Source: Oscillospiraceae bacterium
GTDB taxonomy: Bacteria > Bacillota > Clostridia > Oscillospirales > Oscillospiraceae
Length of the DNA stretch: 54,651 bases
NCBI GenBank assembly: GCA_017435525.1
Contig: JAFSEW010000059.1
Coordinates: forward strand, 1 to 54,651
Direction of reading: 5' to 3'
Shown here: positions 1-8,607 of the stretch, piece by piece
Numbering within the stretch: the first letter of the stretch is position 1
Layout: each line of letters opens with the position of its first letter
The notes under the pieces: generated by a model
The model's input: the letters and a program-made list of their open reading frames with translations, nothing else
What the model was told of the DNA's origin: nothing
Database searches by the model: none
Made by a program: the position numbers and the translations under genes

Positions 1-48
1 CCATTGCTCCGGCACGACTTTTGCGTATTACAGAGGGGAAAATCTTAG

Positions 49-80
49 CCAACTATCCCCATAACACTTCCAACTATCCC
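49..80. promoter_or_regulatory. Direct repeat, candidate LytTR binding site
   Basis: Two exact copies of CCAACTATCCC begin at 49 and 70, so they are phased 21 bp apart, which is two helical turns. They end 7 bp before the -35 box of the following promoter. LytTR regulators such as AgrA bind paired ~9-bp direct repeats with this spacing just upstream of -35. The reverse complement contains the GTTGG core seen in many LytTR half-sites. The assignment to the adjacent regulator is inference. Confidence 0.5.
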
Positions 81-87
81 GGCTGTG

Positions 88-116
88 TTTACATCAGGTT
101 TTGTTTATGCTATCAT
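88..116 (+). promoter_or_regulatory. Sigma-A promoter of LytTR/ABC operon
   Basis: TTTACA (88-93), a 17-bp spacer and TATCAT (111-116) lie 25 bp before the regulator start codon at 142. The -35 is one mismatch from consensus and sits directly downstream of the repeated CCAACTATCCC motif, the arrangement expected of an activated promoter. Confidence 0.55.
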
Positions 117-141
117 GAAGCCACAGAAAGGAGGGGGAAAT

Positions 142-852
142 ATGATCGTCATTGGAATTTGTGACGGCGAACAGACAGTCCGGAGCCTGCTTGCCAGTTA
201 TGTAGATCGCTACAAGGAGGAAACAAATACGCAGATCCAGCTGCTTAGCTATAGCACAGGCGAAAAGCTTCTGAAAAACTATATGCTCGATATGGATCTG
301 ATTTTTCTGGAGATTCCGCTGCGAAAGATGAACGGCCTGAAGATCGCAGAGTATTTGCGCAGATATGATGCGCGGGTCAGGATCGTATTTCTGACCACCG
401 TTCTGACCTATGTATTGGAAGCTTACGATGTGGGAGCCAGCAACTATATTCTCAAGCCGCTGAGCTATGGAAAGTTCTGCAAAGAACTGGCACGCATCCA
501 TCAGGGATGGGAACAGAAGGATGAACGCTCCTTCCTTGAGCAGAGCAAGAACACTCTGCGCAAGGTTTATTTTCATGAAATCCGCTATATAGAAACCAAT
601 GGGAAAAATACGCTGATTCATACCGAGAAAGAATGCATTGCTAGTACCAGACAAATGAAGCAATTTGAGGCATTGCTTTCTGACTCGACACTGGTGCGTT
701 GCCATGCCGGATATATTGTAAATCTTCGTTACTTCCATAAAGCAGAGGCATCCGTAATTACACTGATAGACGGGGCGCAGATTCCGGTGAGCCGAAACCG
801 CCGGAAGGCTGTGCTTGCGCATCTTCAACGCTTTTATGGAGAAGAAACATGA
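142..852 (+). CDS. LytTR-family response regulator with atypical receiver
   Basis: A 236-residue AgrA/ComE-type regulator: receiver domain at about 1-120, LytTR DNA-binding domain at about 135-235 (the LVRCHAGYIVNL segment is a typical LytTR signature). The receiver keeps the conserved Lys of the YILKPL motif and a Thr after beta-4, but the phospho-acceptor position in LIFLEIPLRKMNG is Glu57 instead of Asp, and the acidic pocket reads CDG. This may make it phosphorylation-independent or constitutively active (inference). ATG 142 is chosen over an upstream in-frame ATG because AAAGGAGGGGG ends 5 bp before it. The stop overlaps the next ATG (ATGA), so it is translationally coupled to the ABC exporters and probably controls them. 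No histidine kinase is visible in the window; it could lie upstream. Confidence 0.88.
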   Translation: MIVIGICDGEQTVRSLLASYVDRYKEETNTQIQLLSYSTGEKLLKNYMLDMDLIFLEIPLRKMNGLKIAEYLRRYDARVRIVFLTTVLTYVLEAYDVGASNYILKPLSYGKFCKELARIHQGWEQKDERSFLEQSKNTLRKVYFHEIRYIETNGKNTLIHTEKECIASTRQMKQFEALLSDSTLVRCHAGYIVNLRYFHKAEASVITLIDGAQIPVSRNRRKAVLAHLQRFYGEET

Positions 853-2669
853 AAAACCTGAAAGATAACCTGAAAGTGCTGTGGTGGTCGATCAAAATTG
901 CATTCAGGATTTCTCCGAATGTGTTTCTGTTTTGGCTGATTTTCAGCGGTGCTGTGGCACTTTTACCCTCTGTAGCTCTGATCTGCAACCGAAACGCGGT
1001 ATCTATCCTGACGGAATACCTGCTTTCTGGACAGGGCAGTTTTTCCGACATAATCCCCTCGATTTGCACCCTTGGCTTGATTCTGATTCTGGCGGGTTTC
1101 TCCCGCAGAATCAATGGTGATTTCCTGTATGCTGTGATGTATGACGATTTCTACTTCGGAATGCAGGAATACCTGATGGACAGCATTCAGAAAGTGGAGA
1201 TTAAAACCCTACTTGATAAAGATTTTTATGATGACTACTGCTACTGTGTCAACCGCAGCGGCAGTCTGACCGACCTGATGAGCAGCGGCTGCATCTGCAT
1301 CATGAAGAGCCTTTCCGCTATTTCTCTGATTGGTGTAGCAATTTCCGTATCTCTTCCTGTTGGCATTATCGCAACGGTCTGCTTTGCGGTATCCCTGGTG
1401 CTGAACCTTCGCTTTTCATCCAGACTGGTTGTCGATACGCTGGATCTTCGTGCGATTGAAGCAGAATCGATACATTACAGCGCAGAGATGAAAAAGCCCG
1501 GTGTTGCCAAGGAAATGCGTATCTACCAAACGCAGGCGTTCTTTCTGAATAAGTGGAAACAGGCCTTTGGGAAGGTGCAGGACTATTGGAGAAATTACGA
1601 TCAGTCCGGCGTTAAACTCTCCTCCTGCGTCAGTATGTGCCTTTACACATCGATTTTGCTCATGCTGCTGTTTTCTGTTCTGCAATCTGCAAATGGAATG
1701 CAGAGTGTTGATGTTTTCCTGATGCTATATCTGTTGGGCGAAAGTCTTTCTGAGACAAATAAGGTGTTTTCCAGCTCGATCTTTGAAGCGCTTCGCGGTT
1801 TTCAGGCCCTTCGCTACCAACACCGCTTCCTGACAAACGTGCCGATGCATGAAGAGCGGCTGCTGGACAAAACTGCCATCGAGGAGACAACATCGCAGCA
1901 GCAAAGTGCCTCCCGGATTGTATTTGAAGGAAAGGATCTGCGTTTCTCTTATGATGGAAAGCATGAAGTTCTGCATGGCCTGAACTTCCAGATTCATGAG
2001 GGCGAAACAATCGCGCTGGTAGGCAGTAACGGCAGCGGCAAATCCACACTGGTGAAGCTGTTGGTGGATCTCTACCGTCCGGACAGCGGCGAACTGCTCT
2101 TCTACGGGAAACGCTACCGGGATTATCCCATCGGCAGCATCAATCAGAAGATCGGCATGTTCTTCCAGAATTTCTATCTGTTCCATATGTCTCTGCGGGA
2201 AAATGTCGGCTTCGGTAATATCAAGCATTTGAAGGACGATAACGCAATCCTTGCAGCCATGGAAAAGGGTGGTGCGATTCCCATTGCGGAAAAAGCACCC
2301 AATGGTCTTGAACAGATTCTGAAAAAGACGGTTATCAAGAGCGGATTGAATCTCTCCGGCGGCGAACAGCAGAAGGTTGCCGTTTCCCGTACGCACATGA
2401 CGGATAAGGAAATACTGATCTTTGACGAACCTGCCGCAGCGCTGGACCCTATTGCAGAAATGGAACAGTTCCTGAATATCAAGGCAAAAGCTGCGGGCAG
2501 AACCGCCATCCTCATCAGCCACCGGGTCGGCTTTGCCCGCATGGCAGACCGCATTTTCGTACTGAACAAAGGCAATCTGGCCGAGGTTGGTACCCACGAT
2601 GAGCTGCTCCGAAAAAATGGTGTCTATGCTGATTTCTTCCATCAGCAGGCGCAGTGGTACGAGACTTAA
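849..2669 (+). CDS. ABC exporter half-transporter (permease-ATPase fusion)
   Basis: A 606-residue exporter subunit: hydrophobic transmembrane region at about 15-320 and nucleotide-binding domain at about 355-600. The NBD carries Walker A GSNGSGKST, the signature LSGGEQQ, Walker B ILIFDEP and H-loop ISHR, so it looks catalytically intact. There is no N-terminal C39 peptidase domain, so it is not a bacteriocin-processing exporter of the ComA type. It overlaps the regulator by 4 bp and is followed after 12 bp by a second half-transporter of almost the same length and with a similar C-terminus (QAQWYET versus QASWYQTQ), which suggests a heterodimeric exporter. The substrate is unknown; antimicrobial-peptide, signal-peptide or drug export are all possible. 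Confidence 0.87.
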   Translation: MKNLKDNLKVLWWSIKIAFRISPNVFLFWLIFSGAVALLPSVALICNRNAVSILTEYLLSGQGSFSDIIPSICTLGLILILAGFSRRINGDFLYAVMYDDFYFGMQEYLMDSIQKVEIKTLLDKDFYDDYCYCVNRSGSLTDLMSSGCICIMKSLSAISLIGVAISVSLPVGIIATVCFAVSLVLNLRFSSRLVVDTLDLRAIEAESIHYSAEMKKPGVAKEMRIYQTQAFFLNKWKQAFGKVQDYWRNYDQSGVKLSSCVSMCLYTSILLMLLFSVLQSANGMQSVDVFLMLYLLGESLSETNKVFSSSIFEALRGFQALRYQHRFLTNVPMHEERLLDKTAIEETTSQQQSASRIVFEGKDLRFSYDGKHEVLHGLNFQIHEGETIALVGSNGSGKSTLVKLLVDLYRPDSGELLFYGKRYRDYPIGSINQKIGMFFQNFYLFHMSLRENVGFGNIKHLKDDNAILAAMEKGGAIPIAEKAPNGLEQILKKTVIKSGLNLSGGEQQKVAVSRTHMTDKEILIFDEPAAALDPIAEMEQFLNIKAKAAGRTAILISHRVGFARMADRIFVLNKGNLAEVGTHDELLRKNGVYADFFHQQAQWYET

Positions 2670-2681
2670 GGAGGCACGGCG

Positions 2682-4490
2682 ATGAAGAATAAAAACACCT
2701 TGTCTACCTGTAAAATCCTCTGGAAAGCGCTGTGTATGGGGCTTCGGGTTAAAACGCCTGCATCTCTTCTGGTATCCATCCTGGCAATCCCTGCAGCGCT
2801 GATTCCGCTGCTGCTGTCAAAGCAGCTTCAGCACATGACAGATCTAATGGTTAGTGTGGCTACGGCGCGTGGTGCTGTTTTGGCGGATGTTGTGTCAGCA
2901 TTCCTGCTGTTGGGTGTATACTTCCTGCTCCAGCTGTTTTTCCAATTCCTATCGGAGTATCATTCCATCAACGACAAGTATCGAACCAAGCTGTGCATCA
3001 AAGAATATGTGTTGCGGCAGGTCTGCACTGTCCACTATTCCTACTTAGAAAACCGCGATGATTTCTTTAAGCGCATTGAGTTTGCTGAATCCTATGCGGC
3101 AGATGAAATGTCTCGGAACATCCAGACGATATTTGTTGTGCTGCAGCAGCTTGTGTTATTTGCCAGCATCAGCATTGCCCTCTGGACAGTGCATCCCATT
3201 ATCGTCCTTGTTCTGCTGATTACCAGCATTCCAGCCGCGATTTTGTCCTACAAACAGGCAGATGAAACCTTCCGCAGCCGGACAAAGTGGTGCGAAGAGG
3301 GAACCCTGGCCATCCACTTTTTCCATAAGTGTTCGTCTACGGACAGAGGCATTCAGGAAGTGCGGCACTACGAGCTTTTTGACTATCTGAAAGCCCGCTG
3401 GCGGGCTTTGGCGGATAGCTATATTTTCAAAAAGAATCAGCTGACAGCCAAGCACCTGAAAGCAAACCTGCTTGCGGATTTCCTGCGCAGTGCTGTGTAT
3501 CTGGTGATCCTCCTGCTGACAGCATGGATGATCTATCAGGATCCTTCTATCGGCATCGGCGTGTTTACGCTGGTCTATACATTGTCGGACAAGCTGCAAA
3601 AGGCTACCGGAACCATTCTAACGAGCATCATGCAATTCTCTGCGAGCCTGTCCTATATGAAAGAATTCTTTTCTCTGGAAGAACTGGAACGGGAAGAAAC
3701 AAAAGAATCTGCAATGGAAGGTACAGAACAGGGCGGCTCCATTGCGTTTGAGAATGTGTCATTCTCGTATCCCAATTCTGACAAAGAAGTTCTTCACAAT
3801 ATTTCCGTATCCATCCGCAGCGGTGAAAAGATCGCGATTGTGGGAGACAACGGCTCCGGCAAATCTACGTTCATCAGCCTGCTTACCGGTATGTTCCTAC
3901 CTGATTCCGGCCAGGTGTATGTGGATCATCTTCCTGTGAATGAACATAAACAATTGCTGCGGAAACGAATCTCGGTTATCTTCCAGGACTTCGCCCACTA
4001 TGAGGCATCCCTCCGGGAAAATATTACCGTATCGGATGCCTCCCAAAAGCTGTCTGACGAGAGAATCATGGAGTTAGCAAAGAAAATCCATGTGGAGGAT
4101 GTGATTGAAGAGCAGGCAAATGGTCTGGATTCGCTGCTGGGCCATTTAAGCAGCAAGGGTAATGACCTATCCGGCGGTCAATGGCAGAAGATCGCGCTGC
4201 TTCGTGCAGTCTACCGCAGCAACACCAGCATAATGATCCTTGACGAGCCTACTGCCGCACTGGATCCTCTGGCAGAAGCAGAACTGTACCGTAATTTCGC
4301 ACAGATAACCGGTGATCGCACGACACTACTGATTTCCCACCGTCTGGGTATCACAAAACTGGTAGACCGTATTCTTGTATTCCGTGACGGACACATTGTG
4401 GAAGACGGAACCCACCAAGAACTAATGGAACAAAAAGGCTATTACAGTGAAATGTATCAGGCCCAAGCATCCTGGTATCAAACGCAATAA
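2682..4490 (+). CDS. ABC exporter half-transporter, second subunit
   Basis: A 602-residue permease-ATPase fusion. The transmembrane region covers about 20-325. The NBD (about 340-595) has Walker A GDNGSGKST, signature DLSGGQWQK, Walker B IMILDEP and H-loop ISHR. Both NBDs of the pair keep the catalytic Glu, so neither shows the usual degenerate site of many heterodimeric exporters. AAGGAGG ends 7 bp before the ATG. It is the last gene of the LytTR operon, ending before a strong terminator. No precursor-peptide gene or maturation enzyme is visible beside it. Confidence 0.87.
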   Translation: MKNKNTLSTCKILWKALCMGLRVKTPASLLVSILAIPAALIPLLLSKQLQHMTDLMVSVATARGAVLADVVSAFLLLGVYFLLQLFFQFLSEYHSINDKYRTKLCIKEYVLRQVCTVHYSYLENRDDFFKRIEFAESYAADEMSRNIQTIFVVLQQLVLFASISIALWTVHPIIVLVLLITSIPAAILSYKQADETFRSRTKWCEEGTLAIHFFHKCSSTDRGIQEVRHYELFDYLKARWRALADSYIFKKNQLTAKHLKANLLADFLRSAVYLVILLLTAWMIYQDPSIGIGVFTLVYTLSDKLQKATGTILTSIMQFSASLSYMKEFFSLEELEREETKESAMEGTEQGGSIAFENVSFSYPNSDKEVLHNISVSIRSGEKIAIVGDNGSGKSTFISLLTGMFLPDSGQVYVDHLPVNEHKQLLRKRISVIFQDFAHYEASLRENITVSDASQKLSDERIMELAKKIHVEDVIEEQANGLDSLLGHLSSKGNDLSGGQWQKIALLRAVYRSNTSIMILDEPTAALDPLAEAELYRNFAQITGDRTTLLISHRLGITKLVDRILVFRDGHIVEDGTHQELMEQKGYYSEMYQAQASWYQTQ

Positions 4491-4545
4491 ATATTTCTCA
4501 GTAAATGGATCAGAAATCCCATAGGTTTGGGAACCGTACAACAGC

Positions 4546-4579
4546 AAAAGCCAAGCTGCAAAATAGCAGCTTGGCTTTT
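4546..4579 (+). terminator. Rho-independent terminator after ABC operon
   Basis: A perfect 14-bp stem AAAAGCCAAGCTGC/GCAGCTTGGCTTTT with a 6-nt loop is followed by CTTGC. It closes the LytTR/ABC transcript. The rest of 4491-4652 shows no gene. The T-tract on the opposite strand (from the A-run) would also allow some termination of the leftward acetyltransferase transcript. Confidence 0.8.
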
Positions 4580-4652
4580 CTTGCTATGGATACTATATAG
4601 CAGAATCCTATGTTTTGAAGTGTGCTCTTACTATCAGAAAAATTGGGACTTG

Positions 4653-5180
4653 TTAATCTAAGTCAATCCAATATCTTTGATTGACTTCTCCATCCTCATC
4701 AACAAATTCATTTTCTAATATTCCGCCATTTTTCATAATGGATTTTGCTGAACCGATATTAGACTTATCGCAAACCATTAATACTTTATCAATCCCTAAT
4801 TTTTTACATTCGATTAATGCTAAACGAATCATTTCGGTAGCATATCCCTTTCTTCTTTCAGATGGACGAATGCCATCTCCGATATGCCCGCCAAATTGTA
4901 ATAGATAATCATTTAAGTAATGCCTGATATTTACGGCACCCAATAAAATATTCCTTTCAACATCCAATAAAAAGAATACCGAATCTGGCACTTTTCCGTC
5001 TTTTGGCTCTTTAATTTCTAAATTCTCTAAATAATTATCAAAGTCACGATAATCATTCTTGAAGATAGACCAGGGAGAATGATTGGTATGATTGATTTCT
5101 TGATCTAATCGCCACTCATCAATCATTTCTGACAGTTGAGGATAGTACTCTTTTGTTAATTTAATCAATCTAACATTCAT
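4653..5180 (-). CDS. GNAT family N-acetyltransferase
   Basis: A 175-residue acyl-CoA N-acetyltransferase. The acetyl-CoA-binding motif A is visible as RRKGYATEMIRLAL near residue 110, followed by a C-terminal segment with the usual Asn/Ser (CDKSNIGSAKSIMKNGG). The protein type resembles RimJ/RimL- and YkkB-like acetyltransferases; the substrate cannot be told. AGGTGAG precedes the ATG. The gene is strikingly AT-rich with A/T-ending codons (AAT, TTA, ATT), unlike almost everything around it, and it stands alone between two hairpins, which suggests recent horizontal acquisition. Confidence 0.85.
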   Translation of the reverse strand: MNVRLIKLTKEYYPQLSEMIDEWRLDQEINHTNHSPWSIFKNDYRDFDNYLENLEIKEPKDGKVPDSVFFLLDVERNILLGAVNIRHYLNDYLLQFGGHIGDGIRPSERRKGYATEMIRLALIECKKLGIDKVLMVCDKSNIGSAKSIMKNGGILENEFVDEDGEVNQRYWIDLD

Positions 5181-5247
5181 TCTTTCTCACCTACAAATTC
5201 CAATGTATTTCATTCTTATGCTACCATAATTTGGCTACAAATGCAAG

Positions 5248-5281
5248 AACAGGCACGGCAGAGGAGACTGCCGTGCCTGTT
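5248..5281 (-). terminator. Hairpin terminator after the amidohydrolase gene
   Basis: A perfect 14-bp stem AACAGGCACGGCAG/CTGCCGTGCCTGTT with a 6-nt loop lies 13 bp beyond the stop of the leftward gene at 5294. There is only a short T-stretch after it (GTTCTTGC on the minus strand), so termination may be partial. Confidence 0.6.
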
Positions 5282-5293
5282 GAAAGGGAATGT

Positions 5294-6004
5294 TTATTTT
5301 CTGCACAGATCAATAAAGTGCCGGAACAGGGGGAGCATGTTGGGCAGGTGTTCGCATTCTTCACCGATCATCCGTTCCGGGTGCCACTGGACACCGAAGA
5401 TGGGAAGGGATTTATGCTCGATGGCTTCAATGACGCCGTCAGCGCTGAGGGCGGAAACCAGCATATCCCGGCCCGGATCTTTCACAGACTGGTGGTGGAA
5501 GGAATTGGTGGAAATAGCCTTACCGAATAAGCTGTGAAGGCGCGTACCGACCGTGACAGAAACCGGATGATGGTCGGATTCCTTCTGATAGATGGCATCA
5601 TGGCAGCTAAGATCGGGAATCTCCTGGGGAATATCCTGCACCAGGCTGCCGCCCAGGGCTACGCTGATCAGCTGAATGCCCCGGCAGATGCCGAAAATCG
5701 GCTTACCTGCCCGGTAAAATGCATCAAAAAGCTTCAATTCCATAGCATCCAACGCAGGATCACAATCGACAGATCCGCGGTTTTCCTGGTCGTAGCAGGC
5801 CGGATCGATATCGCAGTTGGAACCGGTGAAGAGAATGCCGTCCGCCAGGGCTGCATAGTCTTCCGCATCGGCACCCGCTGAGATTACAGGGATGCCGCCG
5901 GCGGCGATCACCGCCCGGCAATAGTTGGACTGGCAGCGGTACAATCCGCCGACACTGAAATCGCTCTCACCGAATTTATGGGTAATGAGAATCACAGGCT
6001 TCAT
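5294..6004 (-). CDS. Gamma-glutamyl-gamma-aminobutyrate hydrolase family (peptidase C26)
   Basis: A 236-residue class I glutamine-amidotransferase-like hydrolase, the usual length for PuuD/YvdE-type enzymes. The nucleophile elbow FGICRGIQLISVALGG (Cys near 100) and the C-terminal GVQWHPE (catalytic His) are clear. Family members cleave gamma-glutamyl amides such as gamma-glutamyl-GABA. No putrescine pathway genes are nearby, so the actual substrate is uncertain. It starts 11 bp after tex on the same strand with GGAGC before the ATG, so the two are probably co-transcribed. Confidence 0.87.
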   Translation of the reverse strand: MKPVILITHKFGESDFSVGGLYRCQSNYCRAVIAAGGIPVISAGADAEDYAALADGILFTGSNCDIDPACYDQENRGSVDCDPALDAMELKLFDAFYRAGKPIFGICRGIQLISVALGGSLVQDIPQEIPDLSCHDAIYQKESDHHPVSVTVGTRLHSLFGKAISTNSFHHQSVKDPGRDMLVSALSADGVIEAIEHKSLPIFGVQWHPERMIGEECEHLPNMLPLFRHFIDLCRK

Positions 6005-6015
6005 AGCGATGCTCC

Positions 6016-8169
6016 TTATGCGTCCTTGGGAACGCCCTTCATGGTGAGGCTGATGCGGTGCCGCTTTTCATCCACATCCAGCACAGCTACCTTTACGATA
6101 TCGCCCACCTTCACGGCTTCGCTGGGGTGCTTCAGACGGCGGTTTGCCACCTGAGAGATGTGCACCAGGCCATCCTGATGGACGCCGATATCCACAAACA
6201 CGCCGAAGTCGATCACATTACGCACGGTGCCGGTGAGCACCATGCCGGGCTTCAGATCCTTCATTTCCAGCACATCCTTGCGCAGAATGGGGGCGGGAAG
6301 GTCTTCCCGGGGGTCACGGCCGGGCTTACGCAGCTCCTTGGCAATATCGGTAAGAGTTGGCTCACCCACGCCGCATTCCGCGGCCAGGTTGGAAAGACCC
6401 TTTTCTTCCATTCGCTGATGCAGATCCGCAAGATTGCCGGGAATGTCCTTTTTGTTGTAGCCGCAGAGGGTCAGCAGCTGATAGGCAGCGGCGTAGGATT
6501 CCGGATGCACGCCGGTATTATCCAAGATTTCCTTGCTCTCCGGCACACGCAGGAAGCCTGCGCACTGCTGGAACGCCTTGGGACCCAGCTTGGGTACTTT
6601 CTTGATTTGCGCGCGGGAGGTGAAAGCGCCGTTTTCTTCCCGGTAGGCTACGATATTTTTGGCAGTGGCAGCGGTGAGGCCGGACACCTGCTTCAGCAGG
6701 CTCTGGGAAGCGGTGTTCAAATCCACGCCAACAGCGTTGACGCAGTCTTCCACCACGGCACCCAGTGCGGCATCCAGCTCCTTCTGGGGGCAATCGTGCT
6801 GATACTGACCCACGCCGATAGCCTTGGGATCGATCTTTACCAATTCCGCCAGAGGGTCCTGCAGCCGCCGGGCAATGGACACTGCGGAGCGCAGATTCAC
6901 ATCAAAATCTGGGAATTCTTCCGCAGCCAGGGGAGAAGCGGAATATACGGAAGCACCGGCTTCGTTGACGATTACATAACCGGCCTCGGGGAAATTCTTC
7001 AAAAGCTCAATGGTCATGGCTTCCGTTTCCCGGGAAGCGGTGCCATTGCCAATGGCGATATGCTGCACGGCATGCTTGCGCATCAGCCGCCCCAGAATAT
7101 CAATGGCCTCTTCCTTCTTGCGCTGAGAGAAGGTGGGATACACCACGGCGGTATCCAGCACCTTGCCGGTGGCATCCACAATGGCCACCTTGCAGCCGTT
7201 GCGGTAACCGGGGTCCAGACCCATGGTGACGAAGCCCTTCACAGGGGGCTGCATCAGCAGGGGCTTCAGATTCAAAGCGAAATTGTGGATGGCACCCTGG
7301 GCAGCCATATCCGTCAGATCGCTGCGGGTCTCCCGCTGCACAGAAGGGAGAATCAGCCGGTCGTATGCATCCTCCGCAGCAGCACGGACAAAGGCGGAAA
7401 CATGCATAGTAGGCTTCAGGGCATGGCGGCACACCAGGGCTGCGCCTTCGTTGCCGGGAAGGGTAATGGAAATTTTCAGGAATTCTTCCTTTTCGCCCCG
7501 GTTCAGGGCAAGAATCTGGTGACCCTGCAGCCGGGAAACCGGTGCGGAAAAATCGTAATACAACCGGTACACGCTGTCATTTTCCGGGTCTGCAGCCTTG
7601 GAAGTGAGAACAGCCCGGCGGCTGATCAGCTGACGCAAATCTTTACGAATGGCAGGATCATCGGAAAGATCCTCGGCGATAATGTCGGATGCGCCTGCCA
7701 GGGCATCTTCCACAGTTTCCACACCCTTTTCAGGATTCACATAAGCCTGGGCCAGTACAGTGGGGTCGCTGCCGTCCTGGGCGAAAATTGCCTGGGCCAG
7801 GGGCTCCAGACCCTTTTCTCTGGCCACAGAGCCACGGGTGCGGCGCTTCTGCTTGTAGGGGCGGTAGAGGTCTTCCACTTCTGCCTGGGTGGATGCGGCA
7901 TCGATGGCAGCACAGAGTTCTTCCGTCAGCTTGCCCTGGGTTTCAATGGCGGACTTCACTTCCTCCCGGCGGGCCTGGAGATTGCGAAGGTAGGTGAGCC
8001 GTGTCTCCAGGGTACGCAGCACCGTGTCATCCATAGCGCCGTGCATTTCCTTACGGTAGCGGGCGATGAAGGGAATGGTGTTGCCCTCATCCATCAGGGC
8101 AATCACATTCTCGATATATTGTTGCTTCTGCCCCAACTCCTGGGACAAAATTTCTGCGATACTCAGCAT
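6016..8169 (-). CDS. tex: Tex family RNA-binding transcription accessory protein
   Basis: A 717-residue Tex protein: N-terminal helical domain, YqgF/RNase-H-like core (GLDPGYRNGCKVAIVD near 320), helix-hairpin-helix region (GLTAATAKNIVAYREENG near 490) and a C-terminal S1 RNA-binding domain (GMVLTGTVRNVIDFGVFVDIG at about 640-710). Length and domain order match the family. Tex interacts with RNA polymerase or nucleic acids in other bacteria; its precise role here is unknown. AAGGAA precedes the ATG at 8169. It lies just downstream of rnpB on the same strand. Confidence 0.95.
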   Translation of the reverse strand: MLSIAEILSQELGQKQQYIENVIALMDEGNTIPFIARYRKEMHGAMDDTVLRTLETRLTYLRNLQARREEVKSAIETQGKLTEELCAAIDAASTQAEVEDLYRPYKQKRRTRGSVAREKGLEPLAQAIFAQDGSDPTVLAQAYVNPEKGVETVEDALAGASDIIAEDLSDDPAIRKDLRQLISRRAVLTSKAADPENDSVYRLYYDFSAPVSRLQGHQILALNRGEKEEFLKISITLPGNEGAALVCRHALKPTMHVSAFVRAAAEDAYDRLILPSVQRETRSDLTDMAAQGAIHNFALNLKPLLMQPPVKGFVTMGLDPGYRNGCKVAIVDATGKVLDTAVVYPTFSQRKKEEAIDILGRLMRKHAVQHIAIGNGTASRETEAMTIELLKNFPEAGYVIVNEAGASVYSASPLAAEEFPDFDVNLRSAVSIARRLQDPLAELVKIDPKAIGVGQYQHDCPQKELDAALGAVVEDCVNAVGVDLNTASQSLLKQVSGLTAATAKNIVAYREENGAFTSRAQIKKVPKLGPKAFQQCAGFLRVPESKEILDNTGVHPESYAAAYQLLTLCGYNKKDIPGNLADLHQRMEEKGLSNLAAECGVGEPTLTDIAKELRKPGRDPREDLPAPILRKDVLEMKDLKPGMVLTGTVRNVIDFGVFVDIGVHQDGLVHISQVANRRLKHPSEAVKVGDIVKVAVLDVDEKRHRISLTMKGVPKDA

Positions 8170-8197
8170 AGTTGATTCCTTTCTTCCTTAGGATAGG

Positions 8198-8222
8198 AAA
8201 GCACCGCCGAAAGCGGTGCTTT
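8198..8222 (-). terminator. Terminator of rnpB
   Basis: A 10-bp perfect stem AAAGCACCGC/GCGGTGCTTT with a 5-nt loop sits just past the 3' end of the RNase P RNA on the minus strand and before tex. On the minus strand it is followed by CCTATCC rather than a long T-run, so some transcription may continue into tex. Confidence 0.6.
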
Positions 8223-8225
8223 GAT

Positions 8226-8569
8226 GCGACAGGGGTCTATAAGCCGGGTTCTGTCTTGACAGCCATCTATCTAGCCCCGCAATTGCTCGCGGGATCAAGC
8301 CGCCTCCTCGAAGCGGTCGGGCAGACCTGTATGCTTCTCCACGGCGTTGCTACGGGATAGAGTTTACATCGTAAAAACCCATGTTACCATGGGCCGGGTG
8401 GGCTCTTACCCCACCTTTTCACCCTTACCTGACGGCGGTATTTCTCTGTTGCACTTGTCCTGGGGTCACCCCCGGCGGGAATTACCCGTTATCCCTGCCC
8501 TGCGTAGCCCGGACTTTCCTCATCCGCTGCCTTTCGGCATGCGTCCGCGGCTGTCCGACCCCGTCGCGT
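8226..8569 (-). ncRNA. rnpB: RNase P RNA, bacterial class A
   Basis: Read on the minus strand the sequence carries the universal RNase P core GAGGAAAGTCCGGGC near its 5' end and ACAGAACCCGGCTTA near its 3' end. The termini GCGACGGGGTC and GACCCCTGTCGC pair to make helix P1, which sets the ends to within a few bases. Length is about 345 nt, within the usual bacterial range. The core and large P-region hairpins point to the ancestral class A rather than the Bacillus class B, as expected for Clostridia. It is the catalytic RNA that cleaves tRNA 5' leaders. Confidence 0.93.
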
Positions 8570-8573
8570 GACT

Positions 8574-8602
8574 ATTGTACTTCATAGCGGTGGGATTGTC
8601 AA
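8574..8602 (-). promoter_or_regulatory. Promoter of rnpB
   Basis: On the minus strand TTGACA (8602-8597), a 17-bp spacer and TACAAT (8579-8574) end about 5 bp before the mapped 5' end of the RNase P RNA. This is a near-consensus sigma-A promoter, as expected for an abundant RNA. It is back to back with the murD promoter. Confidence 0.8.
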
Positions 8603-8607
8603 ACATC

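Noticed and set aside
849-4490. Lanthipeptide or bacteriocin operon
   Set aside because: No C39 peptidase, LanM/LanB-like enzyme or double-Gly precursor is visible; only ABC exporters and a regulator are.
6058-8175. Very long open frame on the strand opposite tex
   Set aside because: It is a shadow of the GC-biased codon positions of tex, lacks its own ribosome-binding site and has no recognisable domain.
8226-8569. Protein-coding frames in the RNase P region
   Set aside because: Short frames here overlap the conserved class A RNase P core and have no ribosome-binding sites.
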